Shown piece after piece: positions 19,111 through 27,271 of a stretch of DNA of 64,000 nt (the first letter of the stretch is position 1; every line of letters starts with the position of its first letter). The translations under genes and the position numbers were made by a program. The DNA is from Sphingomonas sp. NFR04 (GTDB lineage Bacteria; Pseudomonadota; Alphaproteobacteria; Sphingomonadales; Sphingomonadaceae), in the NCBI RefSeq assembly GCF_900114095.1, contig NZ_FORV01000006.1, positions 1-64,000 of the forward strand, read 5' to 3'. The notes beneath the pieces are model-generated. The model made no database searches. It had not been told where the DNA came from and saw only the letters and a list, made by a program, of their open reading frames with translations.

Positions 19111-19461
19111 CATCGTCGCGCGAAGCATGCGCGGAAGGAACTGTCCTTGCCCGAAGTCCTTCTCTGGGTGGCGCTGAAGGATCGACCGGCCGGGCTGAAG
19201 TTCCGCAAGCAGCATCCCTCCGGCCCCTATGTCGCGGATTTCTACTGCCACGCCGCCCGGATGATCGTCGAGGTGGACGGGGCGGCACATGGGTTTGGCG
19301 ATCGGCCGCTATGCGATGCGGCACGCGATCGCTGGTTTACGATGCGGGGGCTGGATGTGTTGCGTGTGCCCGCGCGGGACGTACTGGACGATTGCGATGC
19401 GGTCGTCCGTGGGATTGTCGCTCGAGCCGAAGCCCGGCTCGGGGATCAAGGAAACGCCTGA
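19087..19461 (+). CDS. DUF559 endonuclease-like protein inserted in the pnt operon
   Basis: A 124-residue protein with the DUF559 fold, related to Vsr-type and other PD-(D/E)xK nucleases. Visible catalytic pattern: E in [12 protein letters not shown] in YVADFYC, and ExD in MIVEVDG, followed by the conserved R/D-rich helix and [13 protein letters not shown]. The start is uncertain: GTG 19087 lies within the last repeat copy, and TTG 19147 has AAGGAA before it but would cut the domain. The stop overlaps the pntAB start (TGATG), placing it in the operon. Function of DUF559 proteins is unproven; no methyltransferase is nearby. Confidence 0.8.
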   Translation: MLQGAPDSHRRAKHARKELSLPEVLLWVALKDRPAGLKFRKQHPSGPYVADFYCHAARMIVEVDGAAHGFGDRPLCDAARDRWFTMRGLDVLRVPARDVLDDCDAVVRGIVARAEARLGDQGNA

Positions 19462-19754
19462 TGGACTTCATCTCGATCCTCTCGGTTTTCGTGCTGGCCT
19501 GCTTCGTCGGCTATTATGTCGTCTGGTCGGTCACGCCGGCGCTGCACACGCCGCTGATGGCGGTGACCAATGCCATTTCCTCGGTCATCATCGTCGGCGC
19601 GCTGATCGCCGCCGCGGCCGGTAGCCTGGGGGGCGCGGGCGAGACCTCGAAATGGCTCGGCCTGCTCGCGGTGGTGCTCGCCAGCATCAACATCTTCGGA
19701 GGGTTCGCGGTCACCGCGCGGATGCTCGCCATGTACAAGAAGAAGGTTCGCTGA
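19461..19754 (+). CDS. pntAB: NAD(P) transhydrogenase alpha subunit, membrane part (PntAB)
   Basis: A 97-residue protein with three membrane helices (residues ~3-25, ~37-57, ~65-88), matching the C-terminal membrane part of the alpha subunit that forms the proton channel with PntB. The conserved stretch [19 protein letters not shown] is present. AAGGAA stands about eight bases before the ATG, which overlaps the DUF559 stop. The stop is two bases from pntB. Confidence 0.95.
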   Translation: MDFISILSVFVLACFVGYYVVWSVTPALHTPLMAVTNAISSVIIVGALIAAAAGSLGGAGETSKWLGLLAVVLASINIFGGFAVTARMLAMYKKKVR

Positions 19755-19756
19755 GC

Positions 19757-21232
19757 ATGGAGAGCATCGCGCAAAATCCCTGGGCGGCGCTGGCCTATCT
19801 CGTCGCCGGTGTCTGCTTCATCCTGGCACTCCGCGGCCTGTCGAGCCCCGCCACCAGCCAGCGGGGCAATCGCGCCGGCATGATCGGCATGACGATCGCG
19901 GTGGTGACCACATTGGTCACCCATGTCCCGCGCATCGCGCCGCCTTGTCCCACGGGGGCGATCTGCGAGAATTACGGCACCCCGGTGCTCGACACGCTCA
20001 CGCTGGTCGAGCTGCTCGCCGCGATCGGCATCGGCGCGGCGATCGGCATCGTCACCGCGCGCCGGATCGCGATGACCGCGATGCCCCAGCTCGTTGCCGC
20101 CTTCCACTCGCTGGTCGGCCTCGCCGCGGTGCTGGTCGCCGGCGCCGCCTTCCTCAATCCCGGCGCGTTCGGCATCGCCAGCGACGGCGTGATCTTCCTC
20201 CAGAGCCGCATCGAGATGGGGCTGGGCGTCGCGATCGGCGCGATCACCTTCTCGGGATCGGTGATCGCCTTCCTCAAGCTCAACGGCAATATGGGCGGCA
20301 AGCCGATCCTGCTGCCCGGCCGCCACGTGATCAACCTGGCCGTGCTCGCCGCGATCCTCGGCCTGATCGCCTACTTCACCCAGGACCAGAGCCCCTGGAT
20401 CTTCTGGACGGTGACCGCGCTCAGCTTCGCCATCGGCTTCCTGCTGATCATTCCGATCGGCGGGGCGGACATGCCGGTGGTGGTGTCGATGCTCAACAGC
20501 TATTCGGGCTGGGCGGCGGCGGCGATGGGCTTCACGCTGCACAATTCGGCAATGATCATCACCGGCGCGCTGGTCGGCAGCTCGGGCGCGATCCTCAGCT
20601 ACATCATGTGCCGCGCGATGAACCGCAGCTTCCTCAGCGTGATCGCCGGCGGCTTCGGCGGCGATGCCGGCGGGGGGGCAAGCGGCGCGGCGGCGGTCGA
20701 CCGGCCGTGGAAGCGTGGGAGCGCCGAGGACGCGGCCTTCCTGATGAGCCAGGCCGAGCAGGTGATCATCGTCCCCGGCTATGGCATGGCGGTGGCACAG
20801 GCCCAGCATGTGCTGCGCGAGATGGGCGACAAGCTGAAGGCGCACGGCGTCCGGGTGAAATATGCGATCCACCCGGTCGCGGGGCGCATGCCGGGGCATA
20901 TGAACGTGCTGCTCGCCGAGGCCAACGTCCCCTATGACGAGGTGTTCGAACTGGAGGACATCAATTCCGAGTTCGCCCAGACCGACGTCGCCTTCGTCAT
21001 CGGCGCCAATGACGTGACCAACCCGGCTGCCAAGACCGACAAGTCCTCGCCGATCTACGGCATGCCGGTGCTCGACGTGGAGAAGGCCAAGACGGTGCTG
21101 TTCATCAAGCGCAGCATGGGCGGCGTCGGCTATGCCGGTGTGGATAACGAGTTGTTTTATCGCGATAATACGATGATGTTGCTCGCCGACGCCAAGAAAA
21201 TGGTCGAGGAAATCGTCAAGTCGCTGGACTGA
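19757..21232 (+). CDS. pntB: NAD(P) transhydrogenase beta subunit
   Basis: A 491-residue protein. The N-terminal half is a bundle of about nine membrane helices forming most of the proton path (FHSLVGLAAVLVA, KPILLPGRHVINL); the C-terminal ~180 residues are the NADP(H)-binding domain III, with VIIVPGYGMAVAQAQH, HPVAGRMPGHMNVLLAEA and VIGANDVTNPAA. ATG 19757 follows pntAB by two bases. Together with PntAA and PntAB it makes a complete enzyme despite the insertion upstream. Confidence 0.97.
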   Translation: MESIAQNPWAALAYLVAGVCFILALRGLSSPATSQRGNRAGMIGMTIAVVTTLVTHVPRIAPPCPTGAICENYGTPVLDTLTLVELLAAIGIGAAIGIVTARRIAMTAMPQLVAAFHSLVGLAAVLVAGAAFLNPGAFGIASDGVIFLQSRIEMGLGVAIGAITFSGSVIAFLKLNGNMGGKPILLPGRHVINLAVLAAILGLIAYFTQDQSPWIFWTVTALSFAIGFLLIIPIGGADMPVVVSMLNSYSGWAAAAMGFTLHNSAMIITGALVGSSGAILSYIMCRAMNRSFLSVIAGGFGGDAGGGASGAAAVDRPWKRGSAEDAAFLMSQAEQVIIVPGYGMAVAQAQHVLREMGDKLKAHGVRVKYAIHPVAGRMPGHMNVLLAEANVPYDEVFELEDINSEFAQTDVAFVIGANDVTNPAAKTDKSSPIYGMPVLDVEKAKTVLFIKRSMGGVGYAGVDNELFYRDNTMMLLADAKKMVEEIVKSLD

Positions 21233-21244
21233 TCGGGGGTCGGG

Positions 21245-22120
21245 GTGGTCGGATCGATATTGGGCGGCGCGTTCCGCCTGTTGCGGCGGCATCCGCTTTC
21301 GGTGCTGGTGTGGGCGATCCTCTATCTCGTCGGCATCTTCGCGATCGGGCTGCTGCGGATCCTGATCGCCCCCGCCGATCCGGAGAGCGTCGTGGGTGCG
21401 ATCGGTGCGGGGCTGCTCAGCCAGGGGCTGGTCCTCGCCCTCGTCGCGGTGCTGATCACCGCGGCGACCCGCGCGACGCTGCACCCCTATAAGCGCGGCG
21501 CCTGCTATCTGCGGCTCGGCGCCAACGAACTCCGCGTGTTCGCGCTGCTGATGCTGCTGACGATCGCCACCATGGTCGCGACCTTCCTGCTGACACTGGC
21601 CAACGGCTTGCTGCTGGGGCTGCTCGGCTGGCTGGTCCCTGCGGCCGCGACTGGCTGGATAGGCGTCGCGCTGCTGCTGGCCGAAATGGCGGGGCTGATC
21701 TTCGTCCAGGTGCGGCTCTCGATCGCGCTGCCGCTCACCTATCTCTACGAGACGATCACCGTCGACGAGGCCTGGGCGCAGTCGCGCGGCCATTTCTGGT
21801 CGATCTTCGGTGCGTTCGCCGCGCTGGCGATCCTGCTCGCGCTGGCCGGGCTGGCGCTGCTCGCCGCCTTCTTCCTGCCGATCCTCGGCACGCTGGTACA
21901 GACCGGCGCCAATGCCCAGGCGGTGATGGAAATGGTGCTGATGCTCGTGCTCGCCGCCAAGAACTTGCCCGCCGCCGCGCAGGTGCTGCTGGTATCCGGC
22001 ATGCTTGCGCTGGTCGCGCTGGGCTTCGTTCTGATGACCGCGACTCTGGCCAGCGCGGCGCGGACCATGCTAGGATTGCAGGACGGCCAGATCGAGGATT
22101 TGCGACGATCGCGCGGATAG
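21245..22120 (+). CDS. Hypothetical polytopic membrane protein
   Basis: A 291-residue inner-membrane protein with about six hydrophobic segments, beginning MVGSILGGAFRLLRRHPLS. The helices are long and the stretch AWAQSRGHFWSIFGAFAALA resembles the glycerophosphodiester phosphodiesterase membrane-domain superfamily, but no catalytic domain is attached. It starts at GTG 21245, twelve bases after pntB, with a G-rich stretch upstream. It may be the last gene of the pnt transcript. Function unknown. Confidence 0.75.
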   Translation: MVGSILGGAFRLLRRHPLSVLVWAILYLVGIFAIGLLRILIAPADPESVVGAIGAGLLSQGLVLALVAVLITAATRATLHPYKRGACYLRLGANELRVFALLMLLTIATMVATFLLTLANGLLLGLLGWLVPAAATGWIGVALLLAEMAGLIFVQVRLSIALPLTYLYETITVDEAWAQSRGHFWSIFGAFAALAILLALAGLALLAAFFLPILGTLVQTGANAQAVMEMVLMLVLAAKNLPAAAQVLLVSGMLALVALGFVLMTATLASAARTMLGLQDGQIEDLRRSRG

Positions 22121-22259
22121 TTCCAAGCTCTTTGCTCCACTTCGGAGAAACTGCCCACGCGCTCTGCCAAACCGCTCCGATCTGGAGTAAACCAGACTCC
22201 GCCATTTCGGAGCGATACGGCATTTGTTGGGGAACAGATGTCGAACCATGGGGGCAGAC

Positions 22260-23210
22260 ATGTACGAGGCAGAAGGGGCCGGGGGGCTCGCAAGCATAAC
22301 GTATGACATCACCGTCGATGTCGCGCAGATCGTCGCGGGGTCGCGGGCGGGGGAGGCGGCGGCGGCGCGCATCGTGACGGCGGCGGGCTTGCGGGCCCGC
22401 TTGCCGGTCGACGCTGCGACGGCCCTGCACGCCGAGACGCTGCTCGACGGCGCGCAGCTGCTGCTGCTGGAGGCGGAGGGAGTGGCGCCGGCCCTGCTCG
22501 AGCCGCTGCTGGTTCGCCTGGGCGCGATGGCCGAAGCGCGCTGCGTGCCGCTGATCGCCACCGTCACGCCCGACCAGATCGACATTGCGGTGGGATTGCT
22601 GCCCGAATCGGCGGTGCTGCAATGCGCGCCGAGCGATATGGACCGGCTCGGCGCGGTGTTCTCCGTCCGCCGCGAGCCGGTGGCGCGGCTGCACGACGGC
22701 ATGCGCGACCAGGAAGCGACGCGGATGCGGCGCTTCCACGAGGAAGTGGCGCGCATCGCCGATTCGCTGTCACGCCTCACCCGCAGCGAAGTGCTCGAAC
22801 GCCCCGCCGGCGTACGCAACGAATCGACGGCCTTCCGGATGGACAGCGCCGACGACACCGTCGAGACCGACGCGGCGGAAATCCGCCGGGTGATCCGCGC
22901 GCGGCGGATGCGGGCGGACTATTTCGAAGGCGACCTGTTCGCCGATCCCGCCTGGGACATGCTGCTCGACCTGTATGCGGCGGAACTCGAGCATCGCCAG
23001 ATCTCGGTCTCCAGCCTGTGCATCGCAGCAGCCGTGCCGCCGACGACGGCGCTGCGCTGGATCGGCACGCTCAACGAGGCCGGGCTGTTCGACCGCAAGG
23101 CCGATCCCAGCGACCGCCGGCGGGCGTACATCGCGCTCAGCGAATCGGCGCGGCGGGGGATGGAGCGCTATATCGCGGCGGTGAAGCGGGCGGGACTTTC
23201 GCTCGTTTGA
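22260..23210 (+). CDS. Winged-helix (MarR-like) DNA-binding protein
   Basis: About 316 residues. The N-terminal ~150 residues look like a degenerate receiver-type fold (AQLLLLEAEGVAPALLEPLLVRL) with no clear phospho-acceptor. A variable middle follows. The C-terminal ~90 residues are a MarR-like winged helix: DLYAAELEHRQISVSSLCIA, then VPPTTALRWIGTLNEAGLF and the wing DPSDRRRAYIALSESA. ATG 22260 is chosen because GGGGG precedes it closely; ATG 22248 is a possible alternative. Probably a one-component transcription factor; target and signal unknown. Confidence 0.75.
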   Translation: MYEAEGAGGLASITYDITVDVAQIVAGSRAGEAAAARIVTAAGLRARLPVDAATALHAETLLDGAQLLLLEAEGVAPALLEPLLVRLGAMAEARCVPLIATVTPDQIDIAVGLLPESAVLQCAPSDMDRLGAVFSVRREPVARLHDGMRDQEATRMRRFHEEVARIADSLSRLTRSEVLERPAGVRNESTAFRMDSADDTVETDAAEIRRVIRARRMRADYFEGDLFADPAWDMLLDLYAAELEHRQISVSSLCIAAAVPPTTALRWIGTLNEAGLFDRKADPSDRRRAYIALSESARRGMERYIAAVKRAGLSLV

Positions 23211-23240
23211 GGCTTGCCCTTCGCGCGCGGCTTTGGCATC

Positions 23241-23259
23241 GGCGTCCAACGCGGACGCC
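23241..23259. terminator. Hairpin before tRNA-Val
   Basis: GGCGTCC and GGACGCC form a 7-bp stem with a 5-base loop between the winged-helix gene and tRNA-Val. CG-rich flanks (GCGCGC on both sides) could extend it. No T-run follows, so it is only a possible terminator or processing structure. Confidence 0.35.
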
Positions 23260-23271
23260 ATCGGCGCGCGC

Positions 23272-23347
23272 GGGCGGTTAGCTCAGTTGGTAGAGCATCT
23301 CGTTTACACCGAGAGGGTCGGCGGTTCGAGCCCGTCACCGCCCACCA
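23272..23347 (+). tRNA. tRNA-Val (anticodon TAC)
   Basis: A 76-base cloverleaf with encoded CCA. The acceptor arms GGGCGGT and ACCGCCC pair fully; the D arm (TAGCTCAGTTGGTAGAGCA), the anticodon stem TCTCG/CGAGA with loop TTTACAC (anticodon TAC), and the T arm with GGTTCGAGCCC are all standard. It is followed within ten bases by the end of the convergent serine acetyltransferase gene. Confidence 0.97.
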
Positions 23348-23356
23348 TTTTCTCCC

Positions 23357-24307
23357 TCAGTCGCGATGCTCGGCCAGACGCGCCGTCAGGTTGCTCTGCG
23401 CGTCGCCATGCAGTGGTACCGCGGCGGGCTGCACCAGCACGCTGTGCGGCGGCACGTCGTCGAGCAGCCAGACATTGCCGCCGATCGTGCTGCCGCGGCC
23501 GATCGTCACCCGGCCGAGGATCGTGGCACCGGCATAGATGATCACGTCGTCCTCGATGATCGGATGGCGGGCATAAAGGCTGCGCGGCCCCGCTGGCGCC
23601 AGCCCCAGCGGACTGCGCGCGCCGAGCGTGACATGCTGGTACAGGCGCACGTTGCGGCCGATGATCGTCGTCTCGCCAATCACCACGCCGGTGCCATGGT
23701 CGATGAAGAAGCTCGGCCCGATCGTCGCGGCCGGGTGGATGTCGATGCCGGTGCGGGCATTGGCGAGCTCGGACAGGATCCGCGCGACGATCACCGCGCC
23801 CAGCCCGTGCAGCTGGTGGGCGATGCGATAATGGAGGATCGCCAGCGCGCCGGGATAGCTGATCAGGATCTCGTCGACGCTGCGCGCCGCGGGGTCGCCG
23901 ACGAAGGCCGCGTCGACATCGGCGTCGAGCAGGGTGCGGATCTCGGGCAGCGCGGCGGCGAACAGGCGGACGAGCAGGTCGGGCTGGTCGCTGTCGAACG
24001 GGGTGGCGCTGTGCAGCTGCCAATAGTCGAACTCGGCGGCGAGCTGTTCGCGCAGGATGGCGAAGGCGCGGGCGAGCTGCTCGGCGACGAAATCATCCTC
24101 GCGCGCGATGCCGCCGCGAAAACCGCCGAGCCGGGTGGGGAAGAGCGCGGCGGCGACATGCTCGACGAAGCGGGCAAGCTCGGCGGGCGCGGGGAAGCGG
24201 GAGAGGCCGCGATGCTCGGCGCGGCGCGCGCGCCAGGCCGAGCGGACGCTGTTGAGCGCCGAGACTGCATCGGCGATCTCGCCCGCGAAGCCGTGGTCGG
24301 ACACCAT
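23357..24307 (-). CDS. Serine O-acetyltransferase (EpsC/CysE type)
   Basis: About 316 residues. It acetylates serine to give O-acetylserine for cysteine synthesis. The C-terminal left-handed beta-helix shows hexapeptide repeats (GIDIHPAATIGPSFFIDHG, VVIGETTIIGRNV, VIIYAGATILG) including the catalytic HG of the FIDHGTG loop. The N-terminal helical half is longer than in enterobacterial CysE, fitting the EpsC subfamily. ATG 24307 lies four bases after the symporter stop on the same strand; no clear ribosome-binding site is seen, and an in-frame start at 24328 is possible. Confidence 0.9.
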   Translation of the reverse strand: MVSDHGFAGEIADAVSALNSVRSAWRARRAEHRGLSRFPAPAELARFVEHVAAALFPTRLGGFRGGIAREDDFVAEQLARAFAILREQLAAEFDYWQLHSATPFDSDQPDLLVRLFAAALPEIRTLLDADVDAAFVGDPAARSVDEILISYPGALAILHYRIAHQLHGLGAVIVARILSELANARTGIDIHPAATIGPSFFIDHGTGVVIGETTIIGRNVRLYQHVTLGARSPLGLAPAGPRSLYARHPIIEDDVIIYAGATILGRVTIGRGSTIGGNVWLLDDVPPHSVLVQPAAVPLHGDAQSNLTARLAEHRD

Positions 24308-24311
24308 GGGT

Positions 24312-25610
24312 TCAGGCCGTGGCGACACGGGCCGGCGCGCCGAGCGCGTCGGGGGCGAGCAGGCCGCTCCGGCGCGCGACGATGGTCGGCACCAGCGCCT
24401 GGCCCGCGACGTTCACCGCGGTGCGGCCCATGTCGAGGATCGGGTCGATCGCGAGCAGCAGCCCCGCGCCCTCGAGCGGCAGACCGAGTGTCGACAAGGT
24501 GAGGGTGAGCATCACCGTTGCGCCGGTGAGCCCCGCGGTCGCGGCCGAGCCGACCACCGCGACGAAGGCGATCAGGCCATAGTCGGCCAGGTGCAGCGGC
24601 ACGCCGAAGAACTGCGCGACGAAGATCGCCGAGACGGCGGGGTAGATCGCCGCGCAGCCGTCCATCTTGGTGGTGGCGCCCAGCGGCACCGCGAAGGCGG
24701 CATAGGCGGCGGGCACGCCCAGCCGCTCGACCACCTCCTCGGTCACCGGCAGCGTGCCGACCGAGGAGCGCGAGACGAAGCCGAGCTGGATCGCCGGCCA
24801 GGCGGTGGCAAAGAAGCGCAGCGGGTTGAGGCCGTTGGCCAGGAGCAGGGCCGGGTAGACGACCAGCAGCACCAGCGCGAGGCCGATATAGACCGCCGCC
24901 GCAAAGGCGCCGAGTGCCGACAGCGCGTCCCAGCCATAGCGGACCACCGCATCGCCGATCAGCGCGGCGGTGCCGATCGGCGTCAGCGCGATCACCCAGC
25001 GCAGCAGCCGGCGGAAGATGGCGAGCGCCGAGGCGTTGAACTGGAGGAAGGCGCTGCCCGCCTCGCCGACGCGCACTGCCGCCGCGCCGATCGCGATCGC
25101 CGCGACGATGATCTGGAGGACGTTGAACGACAGGCCGGTGGTCGCGCCGCCCTCCTTGAGCGTCGTCGACGCGGTGAGGCCGAGGAAATTGGCGGGGACG
25201 ATGCCTTTCAGGAAATCGAGCCAGCTGCCGGTGCTCGACGGCGCCTTGGCCGCGCTCGCCGCGACACCGGCATGGAGGCCGGGCTGGAGCAGCAGCCCGA
25301 GCGCGATGCCGATCAGCACCGCGATCAGCGCAGTCGTGGCGAACCAGAACAGCGTGCGGGCGACCAGCCGCGCGGCATTGTCGAGGTCGCGCAGCGCCGC
25401 GATCGAGGCGATGATCGCGGTGAACACCAAGGGCGGCACCAGCGCCTTGAGCAGCTGGACGAAGATCTGGCCGGTGGTGTGGAGCACCTCGCCGAGTCCC
25501 GCCTGCCCGGTCGCGCGGACGGCGAAGCCCAAAGCCAGGCCGGCGGCCATGCCGAGCAGCACCTGCAGGGCGAAATGGGGGCGGATACGGGCGGGGACGG
25601 CATTGGCCAT
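24312..25610 (-). CDS. Dicarboxylate/amino acid:cation symporter (DAACS), second gene
   Basis: A 432-residue multi-pass transporter of the GltP/DctA family, with SRSSVGTLPVT (serine-rich hairpin), ATTKMDGCAAIYPAVSAIF (TM7 region) and TAGLTGATVMLTLTLSTLGLP. ATG 25610 is preceded by AAGGAG at nine bases, better than an upstream start at 25637. It is four bases from the serine acetyltransferase gene and so probably co-transcribed with it, which hints at a substrate in amino acid or sulfur metabolism. That is inference; the family does not show it. Confidence 0.88.
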   Translation of the reverse strand: MANAVPARIRPHFALQVLLGMAAGLALGFAVRATGQAGLGEVLHTTGQIFVQLLKALVPPLVFTAIIASIAALRDLDNAARLVARTLFWFATTALIAVLIGIALGLLLQPGLHAGVAASAAKAPSSTGSWLDFLKGIVPANFLGLTASTTLKEGGATTGLSFNVLQIIVAAIAIGAAAVRVGEAGSAFLQFNASALAIFRRLLRWVIALTPIGTAALIGDAVVRYGWDALSALGAFAAAVYIGLALVLLVVYPALLLANGLNPLRFFATAWPAIQLGFVSRSSVGTLPVTEEVVERLGVPAAYAAFAVPLGATTKMDGCAAIYPAVSAIFVAQFFGVPLHLADYGLIAFVAVVGSAATAGLTGATVMLTLTLSTLGLPLEGAGLLLAIDPILDMGRTAVNVAGQALVPTIVARRSGLLAPDALGAPARVATA

Positions 25611-25735
25611 GCGTGGCGGCTCCTTTCGGCCTGCCACGATATCCTATCCGCTAAGTAGGAGAACAAAGATTTGCTATCAGCCCGACGCGGCGGGCTTGGG
25701 GCCGGGCGACCGCAGCGGGCCGCCCGGCGGATCGC

Positions 25736-26104
25736 TCAATTCGCCTTGAACGTCGGCTTGTCGCCGGTGAAGGCGACGGTGACATAGCTGTTGTCGCACA
25801 GGTTGATGTTCGGCCAGACCGCGTTGGTCTTGTCCTCGAAGGTGGCGCGCACGTCGAACTTGCAGGCGCTCGCCGCCTTTTCGAAATGCACCGTGGTCCG
25901 GCCGCCGGGCTTGACCTTGCCGTCCTTGTTGAGCTCGGCATCGACCTTGTTGTCGACCCAGGCGCCGCCCCCGGCGGGAGACACTTCGATCTTGGTGATC
26001 AGCTTGCCGGTGGCGTTGGTGAGCATGAAATCCCAGTCGTCGGCCAGCGCGGGGCCAGCCGCGGCGAGGAACGCTGCGGATGCAATGAGAGCCAGTTTCT
26101 TCAT
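25736..26104 (-). CDS. Small secreted protein with signal peptide
   Basis: A 122-residue protein with a clear signal peptide (MKKLALIASAAFLAAAG, cleavage after GPALA) and a short mature domain starting DDWDFMLTNATG. Two cysteines (ACKF and LCDN) could form a disulfide. GAAGAAGACC precedes the ATG. The mature part has a beta-rich look with KLITKIEVSP and YVTVAFTGDKP. I do not recognise a named family. Likely periplasmic. The XRE regulator gene is upstream on the same strand, 70 bases away. Confidence 0.75.
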   Translation of the reverse strand: MKKLALIASAAFLAAAGPALADDWDFMLTNATGKLITKIEVSPAGGGAWVDNKVDAELNKDGKVKPGGRTTVHFEKAASACKFDVRATFEDKTNAVWPNINLCDNSYVTVAFTGDKPTFKAN

Positions 26105-26173
26105 GGTCTTCTTCCCTCCTGTTGCGCAGCATGTTGCGCCCAACAGGTGCAGCGAGCAAGGGCGTAACAATGC

Positions 26174-26737
26174 CTATAGCGTGCGCACCAGCCGCACCGC
26201 GACGGCGATCCAGGCGGGGTCGGTCACCACCTGCTGGCGACCGCCCGCGCCGGGGGGCAGCAGCTGCAGCCGGGTGCCGTCGCGGCCGATCAGCCGGCCG
26301 AACAGGAAGCGGCCGGCGGGGCGCGGCACCAGCACGTCGCGGTTGAGCGCGCGGCCGAATTCGGCGGGGGCGAGGCGCTCGCACCAGATCGCGTCGCCGC
26401 TGCGATAGTCGCCGATGCTCGCCTCCACGGCGACGGCGATGGTGCCGGCCTCGGGGCGGGGCGGGACCAGCGTGGCGGGGCGGCGCGGGGCATGGGCACC
26501 GTCGGCCTCCAGGATCGCGGCCACAGGCACGTCGGGGCGATCGGGAAGCTGGACCAGATCGGCGGCATCCACCTCCAGTGCGGCGGCGATCCGGTTGAGC
26601 CAGGCAACCGAGACCGTGCGGGTACCGGTTTCGAGTCGGCCGATCGTCTGCGCGGTTGTCGGCGGCTTGCAGCGGCGGGCGACGTCGTCGAGCGTCAGCC
26701 CCTTGGCCCGGCGGACTTCGCGTATCGCAGTGATCAT
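26174..26737 (-). CDS. XRE-family regulator with C-terminal sensor-like domain
   Basis: A 187-residue protein. Residues 1-60 form an XRE helix-turn-helix (AIREVRRAKGLTLDDVARRC, then TAQTIGRLETG). The C-terminal ~120 residues resemble the S24/LexA-like or cupin-like ligand domains of such regulators: AVEASIGDYRSGDAIWCERL and FLFGRLIGRDGTRLQLLPPG. No Ser-Lys catalytic pair is obvious, so self-cleavage is not supported. It is divergent from the 26828 gene across about 90 bases and may regulate it or the secreted protein downstream. Confidence 0.82.
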   Translation of the reverse strand: MITAIREVRRAKGLTLDDVARRCKPPTTAQTIGRLETGTRTVSVAWLNRIAAALEVDAADLVQLPDRPDVPVAAILEADGAHAPRRPATLVPPRPEAGTIAVAVEASIGDYRSGDAIWCERLAPAEFGRALNRDVLVPRPAGRFLFGRLIGRDGTRLQLLPPGAGGRQQVVTDPAWIAVAVRLVRTL

Positions 26738-26827
26738 GGCCTGCTCCTAACCAAATCGGTTTTCCTCTTTCCTACAGATGCGCCGCGATGGCAAGAGGAT
26801 CGAATTGGAACAAAAGGAGATCGCAGG

Positions 26828-27271
26828 ATGCGCGAACTGGTGGAGCGGTCGACGGGCAAGGGCCGCAGCGTGACGGTGAATCTGGGCGAGTCGCCGCTCG
26901 ACTGGCTGCGCGCGCGCGGCCATGTCGATGCGCGGCAATATGAGGCGGGCGAGCGGCTGCGCGGCGATTACGAGACGGCGTCGCTGGGGCCGAGCGTGAC
27001 GATGCGCTGGGATCCGGCACCGCGCGAGGGCGGGCGGCGATCGGCACCCGAGCCGCTCGACCCCACGCTGGCGCAGATCGCGGCCAAGCGTCGCTTCGAT
27101 GCGGCGATCGCGGTGGTGGGCGGCGGCCTCTCCGACATCCTGTGGCGCGTGGTCTGCGCGGGCGAGGGGCTGAGTGCCGCCGAAAAGGGGCTGGGCTGGC
27201 CGAGCCGCGCGGGCAAGCTGGTGCTGTGCCTCGCGCTCGACCGCGTCGCGGACCATTACCGGCTCAGGTAA
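26828..27271 (+). CDS. DUF6456 domain protein
   Basis: A 147-residue protein, AAGGAG nine bases before the ATG. It contains NLGESPLDWLRARGHVDARQ and a long helical part ending VVCAGEGLSAAEKGLGWPSR and LCLALDRVADHY. This pattern matches a DUF6456-type protein with a helix-turn-helix-like end often found near XRE regulators. There is no catalytic motif. The last eight bases overlap the convergent DUF2339 gene. Confidence 0.75.
   Translation: MRELVERSTGKGRSVTVNLGESPLDWLRARGHVDARQYEAGERLRGDYETASLGPSVTMRWDPAPREGGRRSAPEPLDPTLAQIAAKRRFDAAIAVVGGGLSDILWRVVCAGEGLSAAEKGLGWPSRAGKLVLCLALDRVADHYRLR

Noticed and set aside
18552..19754. 400-residue frame running through the repeats and into pntAB
   Set aside because: It reads through palindromic repeats and a different frame of the DUF559 gene and pntAB; its content is repeat-derived and out of frame with the known proteins.
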